Shown: positions 51,509 to 61,030, counted from the stretch's first letter. The stretch is 64,000 nucleotides of DNA from Enterobacter ludwigii (GCF_001750725.1 NZ_CP017279.1:620001-684000); one strand, 5' to 3'. The notes: generated by a model from the letters alone, not told the origin. A program made the numbers and translations.

Positions 51509-51529
51509 CCCTCTCCCGGCGGGAGAGGG
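51509..51529. repeat. CCCTCTCC-family palindrome
   Basis: CCCTCTCCCG, one base, CGGGAGAGGG between convergent mdfA and ybjI. Identical in arms to the 42592 copy over 10 bp. Confidence 0.82.
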
Positions 51530-51540
51530 CCATGGTGGCG

Positions 51541-52353
51541 TCAATGAAACGGCGCTTCGCCGTTCAACACCTTATCAATTATATCCAGCACGCCTTCGTC
51601 GTTATTGTGCGGGGCTTCAAAGCGCGCCACCGCCTTAATATGCGGCCTGGCGTTTGCCATCGCAAAGCTGAACCCTGACTGGCGCAACATTTCTACGTCA
51701 TTCCCGCTATCGCCAAAAGCCACCACTTCGCTGTCGTCGATGCCCCAGCGCTTTTGCAGTATTCGCAGACCGTTGGCTTTATGCACCCCGGGGATGATGA
51801 GGTCGATACTGCCGTGGCCGGTCGTGACGGGCACCATAATGTCATTCAGCTTTTCGTGCAGCATCGCCTGAATACGCGGGATGTCGTCGTCAGAGACGTT
51901 AAGCCCAAATTTGAAGAAAATATCGTTCAGGTTGCTGAAATCACTCACCATTTCGAGACGGTGGTAGTACTTTGCCGCGATATCCTTAAAGCCGTCGTCA
52001 TAGTGCTTCAGCGTATAGGCGCTGCTTTTTCCGCAGGCGATAATCTCAATGCCCGGCACATCGTTTAACACGGCGGCAACGGTGTCGAAGTGCGTCTTCG
52101 ACAGTTCACCGTTAAAGACATCTTCCCCGGCGCTGACCACCCAGCCGCCATTTTCCGCGACAAACGCAATTTCATGGGCAATCTCCGGGAAAAAGGAAAT
52201 CAACTGGTAGTACTGGTTGCCGCTGGCAACCGCAAAGCGAATGCCTTGCGCTTTCATTCGTGCATATTGCGCCAGAAAACGCGGGCGGTTATAGGTTTTG
52301 GCATCGCTCAGAAACGTGCCGTCCATGTCGACGGCGATCAGTTTAACGCTCAT
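51541..52353 (-). CDS. ybjI: HAD phosphatase YbjI
   Basis: 270-residue Cof-type HAD phosphatase, a paralogue of YbiV with the same blocks: VDMDGTF (D9, D11), [15 protein letters not shown] and [12 protein letters not shown]. coli YbjI is assigned to dephosphorylation of the flavin precursor 5-amino-6-(5-phosphoribitylamino)uracil. Its start overlaps the ybjJ end by 11 nt, so the two are cotranscribed. Confidence 0.95.
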   Translation of the reverse strand: MSVKLIAVDMDGTFLSDAKTYNRPRFLAQYARMKAQGIRFAVASGNQYYQLISFFPEIAHEIAFVAENGGWVVSAGEDVFNGELSKTHFDTVAAVLNDVPGIEIIACGKSSAYTLKHYDDGFKDIAAKYYHRLEMVSDFSNLNDIFFKFGLNVSDDDIPRIQAMLHEKLNDIMVPVTTGHGSIDLIIPGVHKANGLRILQKRWGIDDSEVVAFGDSGNDVEMLRQSGFSFAMANARPHIKAVARFEAPHNNDEGVLDIIDKVLNGEAPFH

Positions 52354-53557
52354 ATCCCTTCTCCAGTGTCGTTTGTTCCGTTTCCGGCTTCGCGACCGCG
52401 CGCGCTACCAGCGCTGCGATGATCACTAACCCTAACACCACCAGCATGGCGCTGCGCAGCCCGTAGTGCTCACCGAGGAAGCCAAGCAACGGTGGCCCCA
52501 CCAGGAAGGCGAGGTAGCCCGTGGTCGCCACCACGCTGACGCGGGTCGGTGCATCCGGGCCAGTGTCGCTGGCGGCTGAAATGGTGAGCGGGAAGCCAAG
52601 CGAAGCCCCCAGACCCCAGAGGATCACCGACACACCGGCAATCCAGTCCACGTCCACAAAGATGATCATCGCAATCCCCAGCCCGCCCAGCAGGGCGCTG
52701 GCACGCACCACCGCCACGCGGCTGTAGCGGTCAATAAACCAGCCGCCGGTAAAGCGCCCGACGGTCATCCCGAGGGTGAAACCGGCGTAGATCAGGGAGC
52801 CGGAGGTTGGACTAAAACCGTGGCCGTCAACCATCAGCAGCGGCAGCCAGTCGTTAGCGGACCCTTCCGCAAAGGCCATCGCCAGCACCACCACGCCGAT
52901 CAGCATCAGCTGAATGTCGCGGTAAAACGGCAGCCCTTTTTCCGCGGTGGCGTGTTCGTCAGAGGTGTTCTTGCCGGTGCCGTCCGGGATCGCCCGGATA
53001 CCGGTCAGAATGGGGATAATACATACCAGTGCGGCCAGCAGAATATGCAGGTTCGCGGCGACGCCCGAGGCCGTCAGCGCCATCCCCACACCCGCACCGG
53101 CCAGCGTGCCGAGGCTGTAAAAGCCATGCATCATCGGCAGTACGGTTTTATTCATCTCCCGTTCAACCGTTGCCCCTTCAACGTTAATGGCCACTTCAGC
53201 GGCACCGAAGCTGCCGCCAAACACCGTCAGCCCAAGGGCAAACAGCACCGGCGAGGCAAGCCACAGCGCCACGCTCAGCACCAGCATCCCGAACACGGCA
53301 CAGCACATGGTGGTGCGGATGACCGCCCGTGTACCGAAGCGTTTGACAAGCCACGCGGAGCAGAGAATACCGCTCATGGAGCCTATCGACAGGCCAAACA
53401 GCACGATGCCCATCTCGGCCGTTGAGACGGATAAAATATCGCGAATGGCCGGGGTACGCGTGGCCCATGAGGCCATCAGCAGACCGGGAATAAAGAAGAA
53501 CATAAACAGCGCCCACATGCGCAGCTGCAGGGTTCTACGGGGGGAGGTCAGAGTCAT
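52343..53557 (-). CDS. ybjJ: MFS transporter YbjJ
   Basis: 404-residue, 12-helix MFS protein (FucP/YbjJ-like), substrate unknown. Signature-like [13 protein letters not shown] in the middle loop. Start ATG at 53557 ([15 protein letters not shown]) is preferred because the longer frame would cross the rcdA/ybjJ operator and promoter. Divergent from rcdA and cotranscribed with ybjI. Confidence 0.92.
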   Translation of the reverse strand: MTLTSPRRTLQLRMWALFMFFFIPGLLMASWATRTPAIRDILSVSTAEMGIVLFGLSIGSMSGILCSAWLVKRFGTRAVIRTTMCCAVFGMLVLSVALWLASPVLFALGLTVFGGSFGAAEVAINVEGATVEREMNKTVLPMMHGFYSLGTLAGAGVGMALTASGVAANLHILLAALVCIIPILTGIRAIPDGTGKNTSDEHATAEKGLPFYRDIQLMLIGVVVLAMAFAEGSANDWLPLLMVDGHGFSPTSGSLIYAGFTLGMTVGRFTGGWFIDRYSRVAVVRASALLGGLGIAMIIFVDVDWIAGVSVILWGLGASLGFPLTISAASDTGPDAPTRVSVVATTGYLAFLVGPPLLGFLGEHYGLRSAMLVVLGLVIIAALVARAVAKPETEQTTLEKGYER

Positions 53558-53602
53558 TGAAGTCAGCACCGGAAGTACAACAATAGCGACAACACTAGCA
53601 AG

Positions 53603-53624
53603 TTTGTGTACATTTGTACACAAA
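53603..53624. promoter_or_regulatory. 22-bp palindromic operator between ybjJ and rcdA
   Basis: Perfect 10-bp arms TTTGTGTACA and TGTACACAAA around TT. It lies 15 bp upstream of the rcdA ATG and 45 bp upstream of ybjJ. Size and symmetry fit a TetR-family site; RcdA itself is the obvious ligand. Confidence 0.85.
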
Positions 53625-53639
53625 CCACGTGGGGAATTT

Positions 53640-54191
53640 ATGAGCAGAGCACCGAACGATCCTCAACGCCGGGAGAAGATCCTGCAGGCGACCCTGGACA
53701 CCATTGCAGAGCACGGTATTCATGCCGTGACGCACCGGAAAATCGCCACCTGCGCGGGCGTGCCGCTGGGGTCGATGACCTACTATTTTGACGGTATGGA
53801 GTCGCTGCTGGAAGAGGCCTTTACGTGGTTTACCCGGCAGATGTCGCAGCAGTATCGGGATTTCTTCGCCGGCGTGACCGGGCCAGAAATGGCGTGCGAA
53901 TCCATCACCATGCTGATCCACAGTTCGCAGGTCACGACGCCGCAGAATATGGCGCTGATGTACCAGCTCTATGCCTTTATGCACCGCAGTGCGGCGCTCA
54001 AAACGGTAATGCAGGACTGGATGAAGATGAGCCAGACCACGCTTGAGCAGTGGTTCGACCCGGTGACCACCCGCGCGCTGGATGCCTTTATCGAAGGGAT
54101 GACGCTGCACTTTGTGACCGACAGAGCCCCGCTCACCCGGGAGGAGATCCGGGCGATGGTCGGCAGGATTGCGGGCGAGAGCGGACGTTAG
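53640..54191 (+). CDS. rcdA: TetR-family regulator RcdA (YbjK)
   Basis: 183-residue TetR repressor. N-terminal [40 protein letters not shown] split over helices 1-4, then a helical ligand domain. E. coli RcdA activates csgD and stress genes. ATG at 53640; the open frame continues upstream only through the operator and ybjJ. Its stop overlaps the convergent SDR stop (TTAG). Confidence 0.93.
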   Translation: MSRAPNDPQRREKILQATLDTIAEHGIHAVTHRKIATCAGVPLGSMTYYFDGMESLLEEAFTWFTRQMSQQYRDFFAGVTGPEMACESITMLIHSSQVTTPQNMALMYQLYAFMHRSAALKTVMQDWMKMSQTTLEQWFDPVTTRALDAFIEGMTLHFVTDRAPLTREEIRAMVGRIAGESGR

Positions 54192-54964
54192 ATTGTGGTC
54201 GCGCCGGCCGTCATGTTTACCGTTGTTCCCGTGATGGCACCGGCTGCATCTGACGCCAGAAACGCGATGGTATCTGCCACCTGTTCCAGTGTGGGCAGGC
54301 GATTCAGCATCGTGCTCTGTGCCGCGCCCTCCAGAAACTGCTCCACGGTGATGCCCATCGCCTGCGCCTTGATGGCGAACAGGTCACCCACACCGGAACC
54401 GGCCTGAACCGCGTCGGCTATCGCATGCGAACGCACGCACAGGACGCGAATATTCTTTGCCCCCAGCTCCGCCGCGAGCGCACGGGTTAACGCTTCCGTT
54501 CCCGCGCAGCCAACGATATGCCCGAGATGTCCCGGCATCGCCATATTTGCAGCCGGCGCAACGACGGTGATAAGCGTTCCGGCACGCTCACCGCCCATAC
54601 GGGGTGCGACAGCTTTGGCGATGTTGAAACAGGCGGCCAGAAAAGGGTCGAACCCCTGTCTGAATTCACTGAGCGTTAATGCGTCGAGGCGTTTACCCTG
54701 GTCATGCATAAAACCCGTGGCATTCACGACGATATCAATGCCGGTAACGTCCGGGAGCGTCGCGTCGGCATTGAGAGCATCGAAAACAAACCGCCGGGCT
54801 GACCCGCCAGCGGCGTGAATGCGGTTAGCGACGTGCTCCAGCCTGGCCTGATCGCGTGCCGCGAGGTAGACCGTTGCCCCTTCACGGGCGAGCGCGTACG
54901 CAGCGGCGCTGCCAATAGCGCCGCTGCCACCAAAGATAACGGCGGTTTTATTTTTGAGACTCAT
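54188..54964 (-). CDS. SDR-fold protein with degenerate active site
   Basis: 258-residue short-chain dehydrogenase-like protein. The NAD(P)-binding GGSGAIG (12-18) and NATG are intact. The catalytic Tyr-x3-Lys is not found where expected: the block before [11 protein letters not shown] reads [12 protein letters not shown], and the Ser position reads VVAPAAN. It may be a noncanonical reductase or a binding protein. Not at this locus in E. coli K-12; between rcdA and the ars operon. Confidence 0.85.
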   Translation of the reverse strand: MSLKNKTAVIFGGSGAIGSAAAYALAREGATVYLAARDQARLEHVANRIHAAGGSARRFVFDALNADATLPDVTGIDIVVNATGFMHDQGKRLDALTLSEFRQGFDPFLAACFNIAKAVAPRMGGERAGTLITVVAPAANMAMPGHLGHIVGCAGTEALTRALAAELGAKNIRVLCVRSHAIADAVQAGSGVGDLFAIKAQAMGITVEQFLEGAAQSTMLNRLPTLEQVADTIAFLASDAAGAITGTTVNMTAGATTI

Positions 54965-55081
54965 ACCTGCATCCCCTCACCAGACCGGTCCATCAAATTA
55001 TGGGTCGGGTGACGGCGGATGCAACTCCGCCACGGGGCAGGGTATGTGGCTGACAAGACTTACGGCATCACTATCAGCAGA

Positions 55082-55513
55082 TTAGCTGCCGGAGATTTTT
55101 TTTCCGCTAGCGTCCACCACCGCTTCGCCATCTTCTTTCGTAAACGCCCCTTTCTGTGCATCAGGCAGGATATCGAGTACAACTTCGGAAGGGCGGCACA
55201 GGCGAGTGCCCAGCGGCGTCACTACGATCGGACGGTTAATCAGGATCGGATGCTGCAGCATAGAATCGATAAGCTGGTCGTCGGTAAACCGGTCCCCGGC
55301 GAGGCCCAGCTGTTCATAAGGTTCGACATTTTTGCGCAGCAAATCCCGCACGGAAATCCCCATCTCAGCAATCAGTCTGGTCAGTTCATCACGTGACGGT
55401 GGGTTCTCGAGGTACAGAATAATTTCGGGTTCAGTGCCGCTGTTGCGGATCATCTCCAGCGTGTTGCGCGAGGTGCCGCAGGCTGGATTGTGGTAAATGG
55501 TGATATGGCTCAT
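55082..55513 (-). CDS. arsC: Arsenate reductase ArsC
   Basis: 143-residue glutaredoxin-dependent arsenate reductase. Catalytic Cys12 in HNPACGTSRNT and the conserved Arg-rich block LINRPIVVTPLGTRLCRP. Converts As(V) to As(III) for export by ArsB. 12 nt after arsB. Confidence 0.96.
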   Translation of the reverse strand: MSHITIYHNPACGTSRNTLEMIRNSGTEPEIILYLENPPSRDELTRLIAEMGISVRDLLRKNVEPYEQLGLAGDRFTDDQLIDSMLQHPILINRPIVVTPLGTRLCRPSEVVLDILPDAQKGAFTKEDGEAVVDASGKKISGS

Positions 55514-55525
55514 ATCCGTTACTCA

Positions 55526-56818
55526 TTACAGTGTGAAGGAGAGACGTAACGCCAGCGCGGCGAGCGTCACAAACAGAACCGGCAACGTCATGATGATGCC
55601 TGTCCGGAAATAATAGCCCCAGGTGATCGTCATGTTTTTCTGCGCCAGGACATGGAGCCAGAGCAGGGTGGCCAGGCTGCCGATAGGCGTGATCTTCGGA
55701 CCCAGGTCGCAGCCAATCACGTTGGCATAAATCATCGCGTCCTTAATCACACCCGATGCCGTGCTGCCATCGACAGAGAGTGCCCCAATCAGGACGGTCG
55801 GCATATTGTTCATTATGGATGACAGGAACGCCGTGATGAACCCGGTACCGAGCGTGGTGGCCCACAGGCCATGCCCGGCGAGGAGATTGAGTACCCCTGA
55901 CAGATACTCCGTCAGCCCGGCATTGCGCAGTCCATACACCACCAGGTACATCCCCAGCGAGAAGATAACGATCTGCCACGGTGCGCCACGAAGCACTTTT
56001 CCCGTATTAATGGCATGCCCGCGCTTTGCAACGGCAAACAAAATCAACGCGCCTGCTGTCGCGATCGCACTGACCGGAATGCCGAGCGGTTCAAGTACAA
56101 AGAACCCGACAAGGAGCAGTAACAGAACAATCCAGCCCGTTCTGAAGGTTGGAAGATCGTTAATCGCGCGGGAAGGCTCGCGGAGTTTTGACAGGTCGTA
56201 TGCCGGCGGAATGTCCTTTCGAAAGAACAGGTGCAGCATCACCAGCGTGGCCGCAATCGCGGCGAGATCCACGGGGATCATCACCGAGGCGTATTCGCTG
56301 AACCCCAGCGAGAAGAAGTCTGCCGATACGATATTGACCAGGTTCGAAACGATCAACGGCAGGCTGGCTGTGTCGGCGATAAATCCAGCCGCCATGACAA
56401 ACGCCAGCGTGGCCTGCTTGCTGAACCTGAGGGCGAGCAGCATGGCGATAACGATGGGCGTGAGGATAAGCGCCGCGCCGTCGTTGGCAAAAAGCGCCGC
56501 AACGGCCGCACCCAGCAGAACGATATACGTAAACAGCAACCGGCCCTTGCCATTACCCCAGCGGGCCACATGCAGCGCTGCCCACTCGAAAAATCCGGAC
56601 TCATCAAGCAGCAGGCTGATGATGATGACGGCGATAAACGTGGCCGTCGCGTTCCAGACAATATTCCACACCACCGGAATATCGTTAATGTGGATCACGC
56701 CGCTGGCCAGCGCCAGTACAGCGCCCATCGTGGCGCTCCAGCCGATACTTAACCCTCTGGGCTGCCAGATAACCAGCACCAGTGTAAACAGAAAAATTGC
56801 CCCAGCCAGAAACATCAT
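55526..56818 (-). CDS. arsB: Arsenite efflux pump ArsB
   Basis: 430-residue, 12-helix arsenite/antimonite:proton antiporter. Family blocks [14 protein letters not shown] and [16 protein letters not shown]; start [20 protein letters not shown]. No arsA ATPase gene is present, so it works as a secondary pump. 33 nt after arsR. Confidence 0.97.
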   Translation of the reverse strand: MMFLAGAIFLFTLVLVIWQPRGLSIGWSATMGAVLALASGVIHINDIPVVWNIVWNATATFIAVIIISLLLDESGFFEWAALHVARWGNGKGRLLFTYIVLLGAAVAALFANDGAALILTPIVIAMLLALRFSKQATLAFVMAAGFIADTASLPLIVSNLVNIVSADFFSLGFSEYASVMIPVDLAAIAATLVMLHLFFRKDIPPAYDLSKLREPSRAINDLPTFRTGWIVLLLLLVGFFVLEPLGIPVSAIATAGALILFAVAKRGHAINTGKVLRGAPWQIVIFSLGMYLVVYGLRNAGLTEYLSGVLNLLAGHGLWATTLGTGFITAFLSSIMNNMPTVLIGALSVDGSTASGVIKDAMIYANVIGCDLGPKITPIGSLATLLWLHVLAQKNMTITWGYYFRTGIIMTLPVLFVTLAALALRLSFTL

Positions 56819-56851
56819 GAACTCCGTTATATCTGTTTTTATGAATGTGTT

Positions 56852-57172
56852 TTAACACGCGCCTGGAAGACGGTTTTTCAGCTTTGCGCGGGTCTCTTCC
56901 CGCAAGCAATTCCAGCTGTTCTCAATCACGGTGGCAGCCCATGCCGGCATAGTGGGGGACAAACGGTAATAAACCCATTTTCCTTCCCGGCGATCGCTCA
57001 CCAGCCCGGATTCACGCAGCAGTGCCATATGGCGCGATACCTTGGGCTGTGATTCAGCCGTGGCGGAACAGAGATCGCAGACGCACAGTTCCCCGGCTTC
57101 GCGCAGAAGCATGACGATGGACAGGCGGGTCTCGTCGGAGAGGGCTTTGAAAAGTTGGACCGGATGTAGCAT
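56852..57172 (-). CDS. arsR: Arsenic-responsive repressor ArsR
   Basis: 106-residue ArsR/SmtB winged-helix repressor. As(III)-binding ELCVCDLC and recognition helix QPKVSRHMALLRESGLV. First gene of arsRBC; it represses from an inverted repeat 23 bp upstream and is released by arsenite. Confidence 0.96.
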   Translation of the reverse strand: MLHPVQLFKALSDETRLSIVMLLREAGELCVCDLCSATAESQPKVSRHMALLRESGLVSDRREGKWVYYRLSPTMPAWAATVIENSWNCLREETRAKLKNRLPGAC

Positions 57173-57194
57173 CGGCTTTCCTGCGGTTGGTTAT

Positions 57195-57214
57195 ATATAT
57201 GGTTAAGCATATAT
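57195..57214. promoter_or_regulatory. ArsR operator
   Basis: ATATATG-N6-CATATAT inverted repeat, 23 bp upstream of arsR. The core TTAAGCATATATGTTT resembles E. coli ars operators. Confidence 0.75.
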
Positions 57215-57264
57215 GTTTGGATGGAAAGAGGGAAGGCGGAATGTTGAAGAGGGGAATTTCAGGC

Positions 57265-57346
57265 AACAAAAAACCCATCAACCTTGAACCAAAACGGCGG
57301 GGTTGATGGGCTCCACAAATTGGGGACATCAAAGAAAAGCAGTGGC
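57265..57346 (-). ncRNA. rybB: Small RNA RybB
   Basis: 82-nt Hfq-dependent sRNA. The 5' seed GCCACTGCTTTTCTTTGA (from 57346) matches E. coli RybB, and the 3' end is a terminator hairpin (CCCATCAACC with GGTTGATGGG) followed by a T-run. It represses outer-membrane protein mRNAs, including ompC and ompW, under envelope stress. It lies between ybjL and the inserted arsRBC; in E. coli it is between rcdA and ybjL. Confidence 0.96.
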
Positions 57347-57351
57347 AATAG

Positions 57352-57379
57352 TTATGACTGCCCCCTGATAAAAAAGTTC
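57352..57379 (-). promoter_or_regulatory. Sigma-E promoter of rybB
   Basis: Minus-strand GAACTT (57379-57374), 16 bp, TCATAA (57357-57352), then 5 bp to the rybB 5' end. This fits the RpoE pattern GGAACTT-N16-TCNNA. The -35 lies in the foot and U-tract of the ybjL terminator. Confidence 0.85.
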
Positions 57380-57416
57380 TGCGCGTAACGAAAATTTTTT
57401 CGTCGTGCGCAGAGCT
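57370..57416 (-). terminator. Terminator of ybjL
   Basis: Nested stem: TCTGCGC/GCGCAGA outer arms and ACGAAAA/TTTTCGT inner arms, then ACTTTTTTAT on the minus strand. It begins within 10 nt of the ybjL stop. Confidence 0.88.
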
Positions 57417-57422
57417 TAAGAG

Positions 57423-59108
57423 TTATCCGAGTCCAGGCCAGATGATGATGATCAGCGTACCCGCCAGCGTAAGCAGTACGTTAGCGATAGCGTAGGTGCC
57501 CGCATAGCCCAGCGCAGGAATATTGCTGCGTGCGGTATCACTGATAATTTCCATTGCCGGGGCGCAGGTACGGGCCCCCATCATTGCCCCGAAGAGCAGG
57601 GCGCGGTTCATGCGAAGCACATAAGCACCGAACAGGAAGCAAATCACTACCGGTACCAGGCTGACGATAAGTCCGGAAACCAACATCTGCCAGCCAACAG
57701 CACCCAGGCTGTGGCCAATGCCGCTACCGGCGCTTAAGCCGACACCCGCCATAAAGACCATCAGACCAAACTCTTTCACCATATTGAGCGCCCCCTGCGG
57801 AATGTAGCCGAAGGTCGGGTGGTTCGCTCGCAGGAAGCCCAGCATGATGCCGGCGAACAGCAGCCCGGCAGCGTTACCGATGCCAAAGCTAAAGTTGCTG
57901 AACTGGAAGGTGATCATCCCGATCATCAGGCCAACGATAAAGAAGGCGCAGAAGGCCAGCAGGTCGGTGACCTGGCTGTGAATAGAGATAAAGCCGATGC
58001 GGTCCGCAACGGTTTTCACGCGTCGCGCATCGCCGCTGACCTGCAGAACGTCGCCTTTGTTCAGCACGACGTTGTCGTCAATTGGCATCTCAATCTGGCT
58101 GCGGATCACGCGGTTGAGGAAGCAACCATGATCGGTCAGCTTCAGCTGCGCCAGACGACGGCCGACGGCGTTATGGTTTTTCACCACAATCTCTTCGGTG
58201 ACGATACGCATATCAAGCAGATCGCGGTCAAACACCTCTTTACCGTTGCGGAAGCTCGGGTCGAGGCGGGCGTGGGCATCCGGGTAGCCGACCAGGGCAA
58301 TGTCATCGCCCATCTGCAGCACGGCGTCGCCGTCCGGGTTTGCCAGAATGCCGTTACGGCGAATACGTTCGATATAGCAGCCTGTCTGGCGGTAAATCCC
58401 CAGCTCGCGGAGGTTTTTCCCGTCCGCCCATGCAACCAGCTCGGGCCCAACGCGGTAGGCGCGAATCACGGGCAGATAGACTTTACGCTTGCTGTCGGTG
58501 TCCAGACCGCGTTCGCGGGCAATTTGCTGAGCGCTGGTCTGCAAATCCTGGTGCTGCAGTTTTGGCAGGTAGCGGGCGCCCACAATCAGGCTCACCAGAC
58601 CAATCAGATAGGTCAGGGCATAGCCCAGGCTCAGGTGGTCGAGCGCGGTAGAGAGTTGCGCACCGGCCATGCCGGAGTGGCGCAGGGTATCGCCTGCACC
58701 CACCAATACCGGCGTGGAGGTCATCGAGCCGGCGAGCATACCGGCCGTCAGCCCGATATCCCAGCCAAACAGTTTACCCAGCCCTAAGGCGATCAGCAGC
58801 GCGCTGCCGACCATGACCAGCGCCAGCATCAGATAATTTTTGCCGTCGCGGAAGAAAATTGAAAAAAAGTTGGGCCCGGCTTCCACACCAACACAAAAAA
58901 TAAACAGCATAAAGCCTAAGTTGAGCGCGTCCGTGTTAATGCTGAAATGCTGCTGGCCTAATAATAGTGAGACGACTAAAACGCCAATGGAATTACCAAG
59001 TTGAACCGAACCAAGGCGCAATTTACCCAGGCAAAGGCCCAGCGCCAGTACCACAAATAATAACAGGATGTAATTCCCATTTAACAAGTCTGCGACGTTT
59101 ATATTCAC
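57423..59108 (-). CDS. ybjL: AspT/YidE-family putative transporter YbjL
   Basis: 561-residue inner-membrane protein. N-terminal and C-terminal membrane halves flank two TrkA-C (RCK_C) regulatory domains of about 85 residues each (near 205-290 and 295-380). Family members are anion/amino-acid exchangers; the substrate is unknown. The start at 59108 is [15 protein letters not shown]. Confidence 0.95.
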   Translation of the reverse strand: MNINVADLLNGNYILLLFVVLALGLCLGKLRLGSVQLGNSIGVLVVSLLLGQQHFSINTDALNLGFMLFIFCVGVEAGPNFFSIFFRDGKNYLMLALVMVGSALLIALGLGKLFGWDIGLTAGMLAGSMTSTPVLVGAGDTLRHSGMAGAQLSTALDHLSLGYALTYLIGLVSLIVGARYLPKLQHQDLQTSAQQIARERGLDTDSKRKVYLPVIRAYRVGPELVAWADGKNLRELGIYRQTGCYIERIRRNGILANPDGDAVLQMGDDIALVGYPDAHARLDPSFRNGKEVFDRDLLDMRIVTEEIVVKNHNAVGRRLAQLKLTDHGCFLNRVIRSQIEMPIDDNVVLNKGDVLQVSGDARRVKTVADRIGFISIHSQVTDLLAFCAFFIVGLMIGMITFQFSNFSFGIGNAAGLLFAGIMLGFLRANHPTFGYIPQGALNMVKEFGLMVFMAGVGLSAGSGIGHSLGAVGWQMLVSGLIVSLVPVVICFLFGAYVLRMNRALLFGAMMGARTCAPAMEIISDTARSNIPALGYAGTYAIANVLLTLAGTLIIIIWPGLG

Positions 59109-59381
59109 GGAGGCTAACTTCTTGTTTACCAGTAAGTTGTTGAATGAAAGGACTTTTTGGGCTACTGTTTTCTGGGTCAGGGAAAGGCTTTAACGCTCCC
59201 TGTTTCCAGCTTTATTCCCTAAAACATTAGCTGGCGGTTAGTTTAATCGTATTAGCTACTGACAGCCACCTATTATCGCTTCACCCTGTGTGTACTTTGG
59301 CAAGGATTGCCGCATTGCTTTATCTGACTGGGCGTCTACCCGACGAAAGTGTATTTGATAGAGATAAGTCAGGAGGATAGT
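59109..59381. other. ybjL-ybjM divergent intergenic region
   Basis: 273 bp with no gene seen. It should hold both promoters; I could not assign a convincing -35/-10 pair. Confidence 0.4.
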
Positions 59382-59756
59382 TTGAACATTAAACGAAACT
59401 GGGCGGGGGTGATCAGCTGCTTTTTGCTGTTCATTGTCGTTTGCATGTCCCTCGCTTTTAATGTGAAGGGGGCGTTCAGGGCGTCGGGTCATCCCGAGCT
59501 GGGGCTGCTCTTTTTCACCCTGCCAGGGGCTGCTGCCAGTTTTCTCTCCCGCCGGGGGGAAGTGGTGAAACCGTTACTGGGCGCAATACTTGCAGCGCCG
59601 CTGTGTCTGCTGCTGATGCGGTCACTGTATATTTCAACGCGAAGTTTCTGGCAGGAGCTGGCGTGGTTGCTGAGTGGCGTCTTCTGGTGCGCACTGGGAG
59701 CGCTATGCTTTTTGTTTGTTCATAGCATGTTGGCCCGGCGCAGACAGCACAAATAA
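59382..59756 (+). CDS. ybjM: Inner-membrane protein YbjM
   Basis: 124-residue protein with four predicted membrane helices, function unknown. The start is taken as TTG at 59382 because AGGAGG lies exactly five bases upstream and the protein then reads M-NIKRNWAGVISC, aligning with E. coli MKHKQRWAGAICC. An upstream in-frame codon lacks a ribosome site. Convergent with grxA. Confidence 0.85.
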   Translation: MNIKRNWAGVISCFLLFIVVCMSLAFNVKGAFRASGHPELGLLFFTLPGAAASFLSRRGEVVKPLLGAILAAPLCLLLMRSLYISTRSFWQELAWLLSGVFWCALGALCFLFVHSMLARRRQHK

Positions 59757-59781
59757 AAACGCCCTCAGGGTGAGGGCGTCT
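59755..59781 (-). terminator. Terminator of grxA (shared with ybjM)
   Basis: ACGCCCTCA/TGAGGGCGT hairpin with a 3-nt loop; the minus strand continues TTTTATTTG. Best suited to end grxA; on the plus strand only TCTTAGC follows. Confidence 0.85.
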
Positions 59782-59786
59782 TAGCA

Positions 59787-60056
59787 TTACTGAGCGGCAA
59801 ACAGGCCCAGATGCTCTTTAGCGTATGCTTCAAAGTCTGTGCAACCGCCGATGTGTTTCTGATCGAGGAAAATCTGCGGTACGGTTTCAACCGGTTTACC
59901 CACGGTTTTTTCCAGATCGGCTTTGCTGATCCCTTCCGCGTGGATATCAACATAACGGAAGTTAAAATCATCACGCTCTTCGGTCAGTTTCTCAGCCAGC
60001 TCTTTCGCGCGCACACAGTAAGGGCACCCTGGACGACCAAAAATTACTGCAAACAT
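59787..60056 (-). CDS. grxA: Glutaredoxin 1 (GrxA)
   Basis: 89-residue glutaredoxin with active site C11-P-Y-C14, the TVPQIFLD cis-Pro segment and GGCTDFE glutathione-binding block. Reduces ribonucleotide reductase and ArsC-type enzymes; the latter is relevant because arsC lies nearby. GAGGAGAG precedes the ATG. In E. coli the gene is OxyR-activated. Confidence 0.97.
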   Translation of the reverse strand: MFAVIFGRPGCPYCVRAKELAEKLTEERDDFNFRYVDIHAEGISKADLEKTVGKPVETVPQIFLDQKHIGGCTDFEAYAKEHLGLFAAQ

Positions 60057-60238
60057 TTCTCTCTCCTCGAAAACAAGCCTGACGGCGAATGGGTCTATAG
60101 TGCCCGATAACCTGCCGTCATTAAAGAAGGTTTCGCCTGTCGTTATAATACCTCTCAGCTATGTTTCGCCAATTACATCGCGCGCATCATTGCCTATACT
60201 GGCTGCGATATGATTCACGCAAGACAAAGAGAGACAAG

Positions 60239-60961
60239 ATGACGCCAACCATAGACCTGCTACGTTCCCATCGTTCAATTCGCCACTTCACCGACGAGCC
60301 GATAACGCCGGCGCAGCGTGAAGCCATTATTGACAGTGCAAGGGCGACATCCAGCTCCAGCTTCCTGCAGTGCAGCTCCATTATTCGTATTACCGACCCG
60401 GCAATGCGTGAACAACTGGTGACCCTCACCGGTGGACAAAAGCATGTGGCACAGGCAGCCGAGTTCTGGGTGTTCTGCGCCGATTTTAACCGTCACCTGC
60501 AGATCTGCCCGCAAGCCGAGCTTGGCCTTGCCGAACAGCTGCTGCTGGGTGTCGTGGACACCGCGCTGATGGCGCAAAACGCCTTCACGGCGGCGGAGTC
60601 GCTGGGGCTGGGCGGCGTGTACATCGGCGGGCTGCGTAACAATATCGAAAGCGTTACCGAACTGCTGAAGCTGCCAAAACATGTTCTGCCCCTGTTTGGC
60701 CTGTGCCTTGGCTGGCCTGCGGATAACCCGGACCTCAAGCCGCGCCTGCCTGCGGCGATGCTGGTGCATGAAAACCACTACCAGCCTGTCGATCAGGATG
60801 TGCTGGCGCAATACGATGAAGAGCTGGCGCACTACTACATGACGCGCGACAGCAATAACCGTCGCGATACCTGGAGTGACCACATTCGTCGCACCATCAT
60901 TAAAGAGAATCGCCCGTTTATTCTCGACTATCTGCACAAACAGGGCTGGGCGACACGATAG
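60239..60961 (+). CDS. nfsA: Oxygen-insensitive NADPH nitroreductase NfsA
   Basis: 240-residue FMN flavoprotein that reduces nitrofurans, quinones and chromate. Blocks HRSIRHFTDEPI, SSSSFLQCSSII and GLGGVYIGGLRNN bind FMN. Start MTPTID is taken at the ATG after AGAGAGAC. In K-12 ybjC precedes nfsA; here only 182 nt separate it from grxA and ybjC is absent. Confidence 0.96.
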   Translation: MTPTIDLLRSHRSIRHFTDEPITPAQREAIIDSARATSSSSFLQCSSIIRITDPAMREQLVTLTGGQKHVAQAAEFWVFCADFNRHLQICPQAELGLAEQLLLGVVDTALMAQNAFTAAESLGLGGVYIGGLRNNIESVTELLKLPKHVLPLFGLCLGWPADNPDLKPRLPAAMLVHENHYQPVDQDVLAQYDEELAHYYMTRDSNNRRDTWSDHIRRTIIKENRPFILDYLHKQGWATR

Positions 60962-61030
60962 CCCATTCATCCTGCGCCTGCCTGCGTGTATGATACGCAG
61001 GCTTTTTCCATGTCTTTAGAGAGGTGCAGG

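Noticed and set aside
57819..58787. 322-codon plus-strand open frame opposite ybjL
   Set aside because: Shadow of the ybjL reading frame with no recognisable domain.
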